This document shows positions 1-8,996 of a stretch of 64,000 bases of DNA, piece by piece. The DNA lies in the NCBI RefSeq assembly GCF_002368095.1, contig NZ_AP018229.1, forward strand, positions 47,663-111,662, in the 5' to 3' direction. Within the stretch, counting starts at the first letter, position 1. Each line of letters begins with the position of its first letter. Source of the stretch: Calothrix parasitica NIES-267 (GTDB lineage: Bacteria; Cyanobacteriota; Cyanobacteriia; Cyanobacteriales; Nostocaceae). Both the position numbers and the translations under genes were made by a program. The notes beneath the pieces were generated by a model. It did no database searches. It saw nothing but the letters and a program-made list of their open reading frames with translations, and was not told where the DNA came from.

Positions 1-243
1 AAAAACATTGAGAGCGGGTCGCCACGCGGTGGTAGCTTCAAGTATCATCTCATTTTCTGTAACTCTGGGCGGGCAATCAAGAAATAGGAAGCGGGTGTCT
101 GAAGTTTCCCCCATCTCCTTTTCCAGTAGTCTTATATCAACGTATAGTTCATTATCTGCATTAGTTTTGAAGTAAGTTAATATTTTTTCTAAATTCTCCT
201 GTTTTCCTTTTAAAATAATGTTGTTATCGCAATAATTAGGCAT
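1..243 (-). CDS. YubB/Api92-like protein, 3' end beyond window
   Basis: The reverse strand is open from an ATG at 243-241 to the window edge (81 codons). It begins MPNYCDNNIILKGKQENLEK, the characteristic start of the DUF1281/YubB ferredoxin-like (Api92) family found on plasmids and phages (usually MPNWCxNxxxxxG). An LFLDCPPRVTENE segment follows. The molecular role of the family is unknown. It is the most downstream visible gene of a leftward cluster (829, 1612, 2374), whose content looks phage- or plasmid-like. The family call rests on the N-terminal motif; the C-terminus is not visible. Confidence 0.6.
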   Translation of the reverse strand, partial: MPNYCDNNIILKGKQENLEKILTYFKTNADNELYVDIRLLEKEMGETSDTRFLFLDCPPRVTENEMILEATTAWRPALNVF

Positions 244-259
244 ATATATTTTCAATTAG

Positions 260-829
260 TTATTGAACTAAATTTAAAAGTTCTGATTCGTATTTGTATT
301 TTTGGTCATACGATGCATAAATAATTTTTTGTATCTCTGGATTTGTAACTTCTGTCAGCATCTGATTATATGTTTTTGGTAATTGGTCTAACTCTTTCCC
401 TCTTAGTAGTATCAGTCCGTCATCAAGATAATAATTGCTTGCCTTATTCAGTAATAAATCAATTAGAAAATTAGCCTTCAGGACTTGCTGATTTATCTGT
501 TCCTGCTTGATACTTTCAACCCAAGCAAGCACACTATCAATAATCTCTAAAGCCGTTTCTACATCTTTACCAAAGCCTCGAATAGATGGACTTAAATAGT
601 TATAAGCTTTGCAAAAAAATCTAAAGTATTCCTTCTTGTCGTTTTCACCAAAGATTAATAAATCAGCCGTCCCATCTTCGTAGCTCACCAAATCGGTTAC
701 AATTTCAAGCCCTGTAACTTCCTCCAGTTCACTAAATAATTCCTGCACATCATCAGCACAACTTTGATTGGCATAATTGGCTTTAATACAATCAATCTGC
801 TCCTGTGTTAAATATTGATATTCGGTCAT
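260..829 (-). CDS. hypothetical acidic protein
   Basis: This is a 189-aa soluble acidic protein starting MTEYQYLTQEQIDCIKANYA. I do not recognise a domain. The first 70 residues look alpha/beta with a GTADLLIF strand, and the remainder is predicted helical. It lies 17 bp from the YubB-like gene and 93 bp behind the ssDNA-binding candidate, all leftward, so it is probably co-transcribed with them. A hairpin (875-905) sits in the 93-bp gap. Confidence 0.7.
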   Translation of the reverse strand: MTEYQYLTQEQIDCIKANYANQSCADDVQELFSELEEVTGLEIVTDLVSYEDGTADLLIFGENDKKEYFRFFCKAYNYLSPSIRGFGKDVETALEIIDSVLAWVESIKQEQINQQVLKANFLIDLLLNKASNYYLDDGLILLRGKELDQLPKTYNQMLTEVTNPEIQKIIYASYDQKYKYESELLNLVQ

Positions 830-874
830 AAATTATTGAATTTTTAATATTTTTTAAAATTTGGGTTGTAAGTT

Positions 875-905
875 ACCACCTACCCAACATTTGGGGGTAA
901 GTGGT
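875..905 (-). terminator. intergenic hairpin between leftward genes
   Basis: ACCACCTACCC (875-885) can pair with GGGTAAGTGGT (895-905) with one mismatch and a 9-nt loop. It lies between the stop of the gene ending at 923 and the start at 829. No clear T-run follows on the minus strand, so an attenuator or mRNA-processing hairpin is as likely as a terminator. Confidence 0.35.
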
Positions 906-922
906 TATTCAGGTTTTATTAT

Positions 923-1612
923 TTAGCTTTTAGCTTTACTCTTGGTTTCTAGCAACTGTTTTTGCATTTCAAAGGGGTCTTTATTATCAAACAACAGATA
1001 CAAAGCATTAGTATTAAATTGGGACTGTTCCCATCGCTCTTGGATTTCGGGGTCAAGTACCACTTTTTCAGGCATCACCTCGTACTCGGTACTATAGGGG
1101 TCGTTTTTATCAGCTACTTCTTTATTGATAATCAAATCGTAACTTTTAGGGTCTTCATACCCAGCCCGTTTCATACATTTTCTGATTTTCTTACTAATTG
1201 ATTTTTTGGTGTGATTGAGAATTTGGATTTTACCTAAATTGTAGTTGTAAACAAAATAGGCGTAAAAAGTTCTGTAATCAATATCAATATCAATATTCAT
1301 TACTTCTTCAAATGGTACTCGCACAGGTTTATTAATTTCTTTTCCTTCAGAACTTTTTTCAGTTATCCAATATTGATAACCGCTAATTCCTTCGCTTAAA
1401 ATTCTGATTCTTGTATCTCCTTCCTCAAAATAAGTGTAGTTAGTGTTTTTCTTGGGTTTCGGTTCTTCATAATCAACATTTAGCGGGTCGGCAATATCTT
1501 TATCCTTGTATTTATCAACCGTATTTTTAATTTCAATCTTGATTTTTTCTTGTTCATTTAATGAGCGATTGTTTGTAGCCTCAATCTTTTCTTTAACTGC
1601 TGTATTAGACAT
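923..1612 (-). CDS. candidate phage gp32-like single-stranded DNA-binding protein
   Basis: 229 aa. Residues about 55-180 follow the layout of phage gp32-like ssDNA-binding proteins: a GDTRIRIL strand, a YQYW turn, then FYAYFVYNYNLGKIQILNHT, a helix SISKKIRKCM, a YDLIINK strand and STEYEVMPEKV. The last 30 residues are mixed-charge and flexible, as in the acidic tails of SSB proteins. Such proteins coat ssDNA during replication or recombination. The family call is by eye from the strand pattern, not from a unique motif. It belongs to the leftward cluster starting at 2374. Confidence 0.45.
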   Translation of the reverse strand: MSNTAVKEKIEATNNRSLNEQEKIKIEIKNTVDKYKDKDIADPLNVDYEEPKPKKNTNYTYFEEGDTRIRILSEGISGYQYWITEKSSEGKEINKPVRVPFEEVMNIDIDIDYRTFYAYFVYNYNLGKIQILNHTKKSISKKIRKCMKRAGYEDPKSYDLIINKEVADKNDPYSTEYEVMPEKVVLDPEIQERWEQSQFNTNALYLLFDNKDPFEMQKQLLETKSKAKS

Positions 1613-1702
1613 ATATTTAATTGTAATTATTTAGTTGTAATTTTTATATTAATGTTAGTAAAAGCTTAGACTTCACAATACAAATCTAAGCTTTTGTTAG
1701 TT

Positions 1703-2374
1703 CTAGACTGTTAAAGTCAGTGCCTGCTTAATTTTAGCAACAGGTCTTAAACACTCTATATCCCAATTGATTAATTTCTCAATCTCGTGATGTAAATCTA
1801 AATATAAATCACTTTCATTCTCTAATTCTATAAGTTCGTTATTAGGAACATATCCGCCATATTCTACTTTTTCCTCTCCATTGTAATCAGCCGTTATGGT
1901 TTCACAAGTCTTATCAAAGGTGTGGTATTGGTAATATAAATTGAGGTTATCACCTGACTTTATCTTATTAAGTTTATCGTTCAAATCATCGTGTAACCTG
2001 TAAATTATATCGTCTAATGCTTCTAATTCCACGCGGTCAAAAGTTTCTGTAATTACTTCAAGAAAAGCCTGCTTATCAAAGGTAAAAAATAAGTCTATTT
2101 CCTTAGTTTTTCCAAGTAATATAGCGTAAGATATATTTAAATTAAGCGTCTTTTTTTGCTTCCACTCGTAATCCTGCTTTATCTGCTTCAATTCCTTCGC
2201 TCGCTCCTGCTTCTTCCTTTGTGCATTCCTTAACCTAGTATTGGCAATATCTCTATTTAATCTTTTATAAATATTTGGTACTGGTAGCAAGAACTTTGTA
2301 TCAACCCCCTTCTTAAAGTCAGCATTTGACAGGGATTGATTATTGCGATTTAATGCTATTGATAATTTATCCAT
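1703..2374 (-). CDS. hypothetical protein, first gene of leftward cluster
   Basis: 223 aa with no recognised domain. Residues 45-75 are a highly charged helix rich in K, R, E and Q. The rest is acidic, with a GDNLNLYYQYHTF segment that has weak echoes in the degenerate stretch near 13530-13634. It is the first gene of the leftward cluster; the 5' side carries two hairpins (2429-2453 and near 2535) that could be promoter operators or leader structures. Confidence 0.65.
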   Translation of the reverse strand: MDKLSIALNRNNQSLSNADFKKGVDTKFLLPVPNIYKRLNRDIANTRLRNAQRKKQERAKELKQIKQDYEWKQKKTLNLNISYAILLGKTKEIDLFFTFDKQAFLEVITETFDRVELEALDDIIYRLHDDLNDKLNKIKSGDNLNLYYQYHTFDKTCETITADYNGEEKVEYGGYVPNNELIELENESDLYLDLHHEIEKLINWDIECLRPVAKIKQALTLTV

Positions 2375-2428
2375 ATAGTGGGATTTTTATCTTTCAAAAT
2401 TGAGGTCACAAGCTCAATCTTGAACATT

Positions 2429-2453
2429 AACTTATCCTAGTATTGGATAAGTT
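2429..2453. promoter_or_regulatory. 9-bp inverted repeat upstream of leftward cluster
   Basis: AACTTATCC and GGATAAGTT are perfect inverted copies with a 7-nt spacer, 55-80 bp upstream of the start at 2374. A second 9-bp inverted pair, ATAAAAGTT/AACTTTTAT, follows near 2535. These could be operator dyads or terminator stems for rightward transcription (a T-run follows the first on the plus strand). Confidence 0.35.
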
Positions 2454-2644
2454 TTTGTTTATATAAAATTACTTATTATTTTTACAAGGCATAAGTAAAA
2501 CCTTGTCTTTTCAACTATCTGTAAACCTATAAAAGTTACCAAAACTTTTATGCTTTAGTATTAACAATTTTTACTATGTTGTCAAGCCGTTTTTCCCATT
2601 CCTAAGCCAAAAACGCCCCAATTTTTGCAACCACTATCCCCAAA

Positions 2645-2775
2645 CCCCTCCCTTACAAATTGATAGATATTTTAGCGGCAACTTTGTCAAGAAACCCGAA
2701 GGGCTTTAGCTTTTTTTTCAAAAAAAGTTTCTTGATAAAGTTGTTGCTAAAATATATCCTTTTCTCTGGGAGGGG
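2645..2775. repeat. large nested palindrome (two long stems)
   Basis: An outer stem CCCCTCCC (2645-2652)/GGGAGGGG (2768-2775) encloses a second stem of about 28 bp, from 2667-2695 (ATATTTTAGC...GTCAAGAAAC) to 2727-2757 (GTTTCTTGAT...GCTAAAATATAT), with two interruptions. The central 31 nt contain T8 and A7 runs. The element lies in a 520-bp gene-free stretch between divergent genes. It could be a bidirectional terminator, a MITE-like foldback element or a cruciform. Confidence 0.6.
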
Positions 2776-2897
2776 TGATACTGATATAAAAAGATAGGAA
2801 TAAATGTAAATACCAAATAACACCTACCAAATACGGGATTTTTAAAAAGATTGATTATTGACAAAGGCATAAAATCTGCAAAGCATTAGATAGCATT

Positions 2898-3923
2898 ATG
2901 CCAGAGAAACCCACTCTACCGAATGATTATAATAATACTCTAGTTGAAATTAAGGAAAGAGTTAAAAAGTCCCGTTATTCTAGTTTGAGAGCGGTTAATA
3001 AAGAATTAATCAAATTATACTGGGATATTGGTAGAGTTGTAAGTGAAAAAACGAAAGCTGGATGGGGTAGTGGAGTTGTTAAAACATTAGCTGGGGATTT
3101 ACAAGCAGAATTTACTGGAGTAAAGGGGTTTTCTTCTTCCAACATCAGCTACATGAAAGCATTTTATGAAACTTATCAGGATAGTCCAAATATCCAACAG
3201 GTTGTTGGAGAATTACCTTGGGGGCAAAATATTGTGTTATTTACTAAAATTAAGGACAGTGAAGAAAGAGCCTTTTACGCTCAAATGTGTCTGGATAACG
3301 GCTGGTCACGATTAAGTTTAACAAAGAATATTAAAGATGATATTTATAACCGTTACCTGAATAATCAAAATAATTTTACTAAAACCATATCAGTTGATAA
3401 AAAAGCGGAGATAGCTTGGCAGTTTAAAGATGAGTATAACTTAGATTTTTTGAGCCTTGAAGATGAACATAAGGAAAAGGAACTTGAGGAGGCGATACTG
3501 AAGCATATGTCCAAAACTTTATCTCAATTTGGTAAAGACTTTTGTTTTATGGGCAGACAATTCAGGCTTGAATTATCAGATAAAGAATATTTTATAGATT
3601 TATTATTTTATCATCGCAAATTAAAATGTCTGGTAGCTATAGAGTTAAAATCTACCGAGTTTGAACCCAGACACTCCCAGCAGTTAAACTGGTATCTGCA
3701 TCTACTGGATAAGCAGGTCAAATACCAAGATGATAACCCCAGTATCGGAATTTTGCTTTGTCGTGATAAAGATAGGATAACAGTAGAGTACGCCCTGGAG
3801 ATGGCGACTAACCCAATGGGGGTTGCAACTTACAGCTATAGCCAATTACCAGAAGAAGTAGCTAAATATTTACCTAACGAGCAAGAGCTTAATAATTCCC
3901 TAACAAGTGATTTTGAAGTTTAG
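2898..3923 (+). CDS. YhcG/DUF1016-family PDDEXK nuclease
   Basis: 341 aa, a typical length. The N-terminal DUF1016_N helical region (residues 1-150) has SLRAVNKELIKLYWDIGRVV, GWGSGVVKTLAGDLQAEF and GFSSSNISYMKAFY. The C-terminal nuclease domain has FMGRQFRLELSDKEYFIDLLFYHRKLKCLVAIELKS, with the PDDEXK-like core D (FIDLLF) and ExK (IELK). Related proteins are predicted DNA nucleases and are common on mobile DNA. A paralogue lies at 54821-55837. It is a single gene, divergent from the leftward cluster. Confidence 0.88.
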   Translation: MPEKPTLPNDYNNTLVEIKERVKKSRYSSLRAVNKELIKLYWDIGRVVSEKTKAGWGSGVVKTLAGDLQAEFTGVKGFSSSNISYMKAFYETYQDSPNIQQVVGELPWGQNIVLFTKIKDSEERAFYAQMCLDNGWSRLSLTKNIKDDIYNRYLNNQNNFTKTISVDKKAEIAWQFKDEYNLDFLSLEDEHKEKELEEAILKHMSKTLSQFGKDFCFMGRQFRLELSDKEYFIDLLFYHRKLKCLVAIELKSTEFEPRHSQQLNWYLHLLDKQVKYQDDNPSIGILLCRDKDRITVEYALEMATNPMGVATYSYSQLPEEVAKYLPNEQELNNSLTSDFEV

Positions 3924-4032
3924 GAAATAAGCGGATGCCTTAACCACGGATTTTCTACTACTATAAGTAAATTTAGAATAAATATAAAACTCCCTGTATT
4001 GGGAGTATATTTTTAAGAGAAATTTATAAACT

Positions 4033-4554
4033 TTAGTTTTCATCACTAAAGTAAGTTTTGTTTTCGTAGTTATAAAAGGGGATAAAGCTAGCACATTTGT
4101 GGCTATTTTCGCTATTACCACCTCTACCACCTAAAAGAAACTCTCTGCTAAAAGTTTGTCCGTCAGCTTTGATATTTTCTACGAATATTTCAGAGGTCTG
4201 TATTTCATATGTTTGCAACCTTATGGTACTTTCTGAATAGTCTTCTTGTAATACCTGTTCCCAAAACTCGCTAAAAGTTTGGTCTTTGCGCTCTCTCATA
4301 CTTTTAGTGTTCCCTCCGTCCATACAATGCATTGCGTAAGCATTTTCTCGATTCTTATTCTTGAGGGCTAAATGAATATTTTCCTTTAACTTTTCTTCTG
4401 TTTTACCCAATTCTATCCCTGGCTGTTTAGCTTGGGCATAGTTATAATATTCTATTCTCTCTTGAGCCTTTGGTATTCCTATTAAAGCTGTGGGTATAGC
4501 TACAAGTACAATTACCCCACCTATAATCATATTTTTTTTAGTAAATAGTTCCAT
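4033..4554 (-). CDS. hypothetical membrane-anchored protein
   Basis: 173 aa. An N-terminal hydrophobic helix (residues 9-27, NMIIGGVIVLVAIPTALIG) follows MELFTKK, so the rest (with two Cys) is probably extracytoplasmic. Residues 40-110 are helical and charged. I recognise no family. It starts 19 bp behind the stop of the amidase-domain gene and is probably co-transcribed with it, so the two may act together at the cell surface. Confidence 0.65.
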   Translation of the reverse strand: MELFTKKNMIIGGVIVLVAIPTALIGIPKAQERIEYYNYAQAKQPGIELGKTEEKLKENIHLALKNKNRENAYAMHCMDGGNTKSMRERKDQTFSEFWEQVLQEDYSESTIRLQTYEIQTSEIFVENIKADGQTFSREFLLGGRGGNSENSHKCASFIPFYNYENKTYFSDEN

Positions 4555-4573
4555 ACAAAAAAGTATTATTAAA

Positions 4574-5875
4574 TTAGTAAATTTCTGAAATAATTTTTAG
4601 ACCGTATAGATGAAACTTATTTTCAGTTAAGTCTTTAAATTTTTCAAAAGAGATATGATTTCTATTGCTGGTGTGATAGCTAAGTCTAGGTCTTCTCTGA
4701 CCGTCCACCATGTCCCAACCTGTGATAATCATAGTATGATTTTTTAGACCATTTTCTTCCATATCGGCAAACAAAACATCCCCGACCTGCATATCATTAA
4801 ACATTTCAAAACCTCTTTCTTGAAAGTCCATAATATCTCCTGTGTTTTCGTGGTCTCTCATATGTATTAGAAAATGGTTAACTGATGTCCAGCTCTTGGA
4901 ATGGTCAAAACCTCCGAATATATTTCGTCTGACATACCAGTTTTTAGTTTCGCTTGTATCATCTCTATTCCACCAAGCACCGTGACCTGTATCTTGCCTT
5001 AGACCGCCTGCTTGAACAACTTGAGAAGCAAAGTTTGTACAGTCTCCACCATCCGGGTCATCGTCAGAAGTTATATCATAATTAGGATAATCTGGGTTAT
5101 AAGTATTATCACTTGCGTGTCTCCAAGCGTACTCAATCGCTTTTATTCTGTCATACTCACCATTACTAGCTGAAACTACAACAGTACAATTAGAGTCTTT
5201 CCTCATCTCTAACTCTTCCTTCGTAACTTGTGCAGATACTTTTGCTTTCTCGTGAATTTCTTGGGGGGTTAGTTCATTCTCAATCAGTGGAAGGGTTATA
5301 GGCTGTTTTGGTTCTTGGATAACTTCTTTTTTAACTGTTGGTTCAAGTAAGCCTAATTCTTGTAGTTCTTTTGCGTCTTCGCGGGCTGCTTGGATTGCTG
5401 CCTCTGGAACAAGCGGGTCAAGTTCAAAATGGGTGACAACTCCATTTTCAATATTAAAGTCAATACCATCTACTGAATAGCCTGTTGCAGCATCTTCATA
5501 GAGAGTGATGGTGTGTAATTCTCCTCTACCGTTTGTAATGTTATTTGGGTCAACAATTTCGGTTTTAAAGTCAATATGCCTGACTTCTTCAAAAGATAGA
5601 GTATTAGGATAGTGATTAAAAATTAATCCTTGTACTTCCTTCTCTGCGGTTGTAAGAGTGGAAGCTATTGCGTTGATTCTTTCTAAGTAATTCTCTCGTC
5701 TCTGGGCAGGGGATGGGGCAGTAATTATACTTTCCATCATTCGGATCTCTGTATTAATTTGATACTGTTCCTCTGGTGAACAGCTTGCAAATACTGAAAC
5801 TGGTGAAAATGAAGCAAGGAGTGTAAAAGTAATGATTCCTGTAAGTAGTTTTTTAGTTGTCTTAGTGTATGACAT
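4574..5875 (-). CDS. secreted protein with C-terminal Amidase_6 (NlpC/P60-like) domain
   Basis: 433 aa. A signal peptide (residues 1-30, KKLLTGIITFTLLASFSPVSVFA) precedes a spacer domain. Residues about 235-430 form a putative amidase domain: DRIKAIEYAWRHAS, the nucleophile motif GGDCTNFASQVV, and the histidine segment NHTMIITGWD. Amidase_6 proteins are predicted cell-wall or peptide hydrolases and are far commoner in Firmicutes than in cyanobacteria, which hints at transfer. It pairs with the membrane-anchored gene 4033-4554. Confidence 0.72.
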   Translation of the reverse strand: MSYTKTTKKLLTGIITFTLLASFSPVSVFASCSPEEQYQINTEIRMMESIITAPSPAQRRENYLERINAIASTLTTAEKEVQGLIFNHYPNTLSFEEVRHIDFKTEIVDPNNITNGRGELHTITLYEDAATGYSVDGIDFNIENGVVTHFELDPLVPEAAIQAAREDAKELQELGLLEPTVKKEVIQEPKQPITLPLIENELTPQEIHEKAKVSAQVTKEELEMRKDSNCTVVVSASNGEYDRIKAIEYAWRHASDNTYNPDYPNYDITSDDDPDGGDCTNFASQVVQAGGLRQDTGHGAWWNRDDTSETKNWYVRRNIFGGFDHSKSWTSVNHFLIHMRDHENTGDIMDFQERGFEMFNDMQVGDVLFADMEENGLKNHTMIITGWDMVDGQRRPRLSYHTSNRNHISFEKFKDLTENKFHLYGLKIISEIY

Positions 5876-6175
5876 ATAATTCTATTTTACGAATTCAATA
5901 GATGTGTAAGTTAATGATTTCTAATAACAGCTTTGTCAAAGGCTTTAAGCTTTAATCCGACTTAATATTATCTACATCTTGAAACCTACTAACTTGAATT
6001 TTATTTTTTTAACATTTAGTTAGTGTTAGTTAGTAGATATAACATTATTAATCATTACTTGAAAATTGTATTTTACCGATATCTAAATAAAATATATTAA
6101 AGAAATAACTACTTCTTGGTAGGGAGTTGCCAAGATGGAAGGGATTAAGCTAACACCTTAGTCCTCGCTAGTTTA
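5876..6175. other. gene-free stretch
   Basis: AT-rich spacer between two leftward genes. It should contain the promoter of the amidase gene. I see no clear hairpin terminator for the methyltransferase gene ending at 6176 and no ORF of note. Confidence 0.5.
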
Positions 6176-7393
6176 CTAAACAATACCTACCATATACATA
6201 ATTTGATTCATATGAGGGTTGCGAACGGTAAAATGCTGTACAAGCTCTGCGTCTTTACATTTTTTGTTGATTAATTCAAAGGTATCTCTCCTATACTTCC
6301 AGACATTAATCCTGTCATTAATATACAATTTGATTGTTTTATTCAGCTTTGGGAATGTAATTTGCAAATCTTTTTGTAGAACTAAATTAAATTCTTTCAG
6401 TCCCTTTTTCTGATTATAAATTTTTTCGGTTTTACAGTTTTCATTGTTCAGTCCCAGCAATTTCGGAATTTGTAGAATCAGTTCTTTACCGTCTTCAAAC
6501 TCAAAAGCTGGGAAGCTGGTTCGTGTTTCTGGTTTATCGTAAGCGTTGCTTGTAATTAGATAGTCCTCTACGGTCATTCCCGCTTTTATATTCAGAAGTG
6601 GTTGAATTTGGGGTTCGATGTTGGGTAGAGTGCTACCAAGCATCAGTATCAGATTTGGTATGTTCTGGTCTTGCTCATTATGCTTGATAGAGTAGAGAAT
6701 ATCCTGTAAAGATTGGGATTCAAAATCGGCGATAAAGGTGTGAATTGGTACTCCTAAATTGACTTTTTCTATGTTTTTCTTAGTTATATCTAAAATTTTT
6801 TGACTTATATCTATGGCTACATAAGAATTAAGCTTATTTTCTGATTTTAGCTTTTTCAATATCTCAGTAACTGGATAACCATTGCCCGAACCTAAGTCAA
6901 CTACGTTAATTTTTTGATTAGGTGCAAAATGCTCGATGATAATCGGATATTGTTTATCTAGTAGAAATACGTCGCTGTTGTTAGAAGAATAGACATCACC
7001 TTTTTTCGTACTCAGATAAAATTTATTCCAGATGTCAGCCCCTTCCCCAAGATAAGCAAATTTTAAGGGGACTTCTTTATTTACTTCTATTGAGTTAATT
7101 AGAGTTAGAGTTTGGTTATAGCTTAATAATTTTTCAAGTTTAGAACTAACTTTCCGTTCCTCTTTTAAATCAAGCTGACGGTATTTACGACCATTTTTAA
7201 TCAACTTATTTATCAGAGAATCATTATGAGTATTTTTAATTATCTTCAAATCCCCGTCAATATCGGCTAAATCTAAATTTAATTCTTTATTGATTGTTCT
7301 TTTAATCCAATTACGCACAGTTCCTTCGGATACTCCGAATAAATAGGCGATTTCTGTCTTAGTGTTATAATAATTATTCATATTTTTTTTCAT
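6176..7393 (-). CDS. HTH domain fused to EgtD-like (Methyltransf_33) SAM methyltransferase
   Basis: 405 aa. Residues 5-30 (NTKTEIAYLFGVSEGTVRNW) read as a helix-turn-helix. Residues about 110-405 are an EgtD-type methyltransferase: INVVDLGSGNGYPVTEIL (SAM motif I), AIDIS, and LILMLGSTLPNIEP, the counterpart of the GSTIGN motif of histidine N-alpha-methyltransferases. EgtD trimethylates histidine for ergothioneine; here no EgtB partner is visible, so the substrate is unknown. It diverges from the rightward cassette starting at 7670. The HTH suggests autoregulation or a DNA-tethered role. The fusion is unusual. Confidence 0.75.
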   Translation of the reverse strand: MKKNMNNYYNTKTEIAYLFGVSEGTVRNWIKRTINKELNLDLADIDGDLKIIKNTHNDSLINKLIKNGRKYRQLDLKEERKVSSKLEKLLSYNQTLTLINSIEVNKEVPLKFAYLGEGADIWNKFYLSTKKGDVYSSNNSDVFLLDKQYPIIIEHFAPNQKINVVDLGSGNGYPVTEILKKLKSENKLNSYVAIDISQKILDITKKNIEKVNLGVPIHTFIADFESQSLQDILYSIKHNEQDQNIPNLILMLGSTLPNIEPQIQPLLNIKAGMTVEDYLITSNAYDKPETRTSFPAFEFEDGKELILQIPKLLGLNNENCKTEKIYNQKKGLKEFNLVLQKDLQITFPKLNKTIKLYINDRINVWKYRRDTFELINKKCKDAELVQHFTVRNPHMNQIMYMVGIV

Positions 7394-7513
7394 TAGCTTG
7401 AAAGGAATATTTCAAGTAAAGCGATATTTGCGACTAAATAAATACAAAACAAGTTAACTGATTGAAAAACTAACTGCGTTGACAGGTTACGATATTTGTC
7501 GCAACATTTTAAA

Positions 7514-7649
7514 TGAAATAGAAACCTAAATTTTTCTCGTAAAAAGATAAACTAAAATTTACCGCAAATGTCAATTATTAGCCTTTTCTAAGGTCTGGAG
7601 CGATATTGCTAAATTCAGCAAAAGTTTAACTTTTTGGGTTTCTATTTCA
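7514..7649. repeat. 13-bp inverted repeat bracketing the cassette leader
   Basis: TGAAATAGAAACC (7514-7526) and GGTTTCTATTTCA (7637-7649) are perfect inverse copies 110 bp apart, ending 20 bp before the ATG at 7670. Nearby, GCGATATTTGCGAC (about 7421) and ACGATATTTGTCGC (about 7488) are near-repeats. Possible roles are operator pairs for the divergent HTH protein, a long-range leader hairpin, or the ends of a small foldback element. Confidence 0.45.
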
Positions 7650-7669
7650 CGAAAAAATTCTCCTGTTCT

Positions 7670-8092
7670 ATGCACCAAACCATTTTCGCTTTTTACTATT
7701 CCGATACAGCCAAGAAAGAAACAGTTTTAGTATTAGAAAGAAAGGATAATAATTCTACCGTTTTATCTTTACCCGTTTACACAAGTTACAACCATAGTGA
7801 TATTAATGCAAAAAAGGAATGGATAGAAAGCGAATTTGGTTTGAGCAAAAGTCAATACGAAATTGTGCGTTATCAGTACGAGAAGAATGTGCATGATACA
7901 ACTTATCTAAGCGTACAGCTACATTTCAACCCCCAAGATTTAGAGATATTTATAGAAAATAATCCCAAGCTTCAAACGGTTGCTAAAAATAATGAAATTC
8001 CTGATTGGCTCATTCCATCTCACACTTTAGGTTATATAAATTGGATGTTATCAAGGGATTTTCTGGAAGCAAGGGAGAGGGGTGAGGTTTAG
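7670..8092 (+). CDS. hypothetical small protein, first gene of cassette
   Basis: 140 aa from the ATG at 7670 (a TTG start at 7634 lies inside the inverted repeat and is less likely). It starts MHQTIFAFYYSDTAKKETVL and shows alternating strands and helices, with KKEWIESEFGLSKSQYEIV and DWLIPSHTLGYINWML. A NUDIX-like arrangement is conceivable but the NUDIX box is absent. It lies 96 bp before the methyltransferase gene, in the same direction. Confidence 0.6.
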   Translation: MHQTIFAFYYSDTAKKETVLVLERKDNNSTVLSLPVYTSYNHSDINAKKEWIESEFGLSKSQYEIVRYQYEKNVHDTTYLSVQLHFNPQDLEIFIENNPKLQTVAKNNEIPDWLIPSHTLGYINWMLSRDFLEARERGEV

Positions 8093-8188
8093 TTTATGAC
8101 TGAAAATATTACTAACTAAGTAAAAACAAATATTGACTAAATAGTTTTAATTTTCCAATTTGTTACTCAATAAACTTATAAAAATTTT

Positions 8189-8995
8189 ATGGATACTACC
8201 GATAAAGATATAGGCTCGCAACAAGTAGCTGAAATCATTCAACACGAAAATGAATACTGGTCAGAAGTTTTTGACCAAGCAAGGGGGCAAGACAAAGCAG
8301 ATAAACTTTTCTCCTCTTACTGGTGGGACAATTACTACCAAGAAATTATCCAATACATTAAAACTTCTACAGGTTTTAAATCTGACTGGAAAATATTAGA
8401 GGCGGGAAGCGGGTCGGGCAAATCTTCAATACTGCTTGGTAAAACTATTGACAGGACATTTTTAGATATTTCTGATAAAGCACTTGGGTTTGCTAGTCAC
8501 TTGGCAAATAAGTTTCAAGTTCAGAATATAAAATATGTTCAAGGTAATATTCTACAAATGCCTTTTGATAGTCAGTCTTTCGATTTGGTCTGGAATATTG
8601 GAGTGATTGAACACTACGAAAAAAAACAAATTAAAGCTATGTTTTCTGAAATGATTCGCACAACCAAAAATGGTGGCTATGTAGCAGTGGGAGTACCTAA
8701 TTTTTGGACAGGAGCTACTTTGAAAGCTTGGCTTTTAAAGCAACCATTATTTAAATTTATTAAAGGATACAGACTTGATAGCGAAAAATTCTATTCTTTA
8801 TCAGAACTCTGCGACTTGATTACTCAAGCCAGTATTGAGCAAGGTAGGGTAATTCAAAGTCAGGAAATAACTTATTTCGGTAATCCCTTAATTATGGAAG
8901 CTCCCAAATGGTTAATCAATTCAATAGGAAAATTTATAGCCAGAATTTTACCCAAAGCCAAGTTTCTTACTTTTATAACAATCAAAATCAACTGA
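8189..8995 (+). CDS. class I SAM-dependent methyltransferase
   Basis: 268 aa. SAM-binding motif I is WKILEAGSGSGKSSILL (about residue 69), acidic loop II is TFLDIS, and motif IV is FDLVWNIGVIEHYE. This is a Methyltransf_11/25 layout of normal length. The C-terminus (FIARILPKAKFLTFITIKIN) is basic and hydrophobic. The TGA is followed after one base by the ATG of the AlaRS-like gene, so the two are co-translated. The substrate cannot be read from sequence; the operon suggests an amino-acid or nucleotide-like small molecule. Confidence 0.85.
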   Translation: MDTTDKDIGSQQVAEIIQHENEYWSEVFDQARGQDKADKLFSSYWWDNYYQEIIQYIKTSTGFKSDWKILEAGSGSGKSSILLGKTIDRTFLDISDKALGFASHLANKFQVQNIKYVQGNILQMPFDSQSFDLVWNIGVIEHYEKKQIKAMFSEMIRTTKNGGYVAVGVPNFWTGATLKAWLLKQPLFKFIKGYRLDSEKFYSLSELCDLITQASIEQGRVIQSQEITYFGNPLIMEAPKWLINSIGKFIARILPKAKFLTFITIKIN

Positions 8996-8996
8996 T

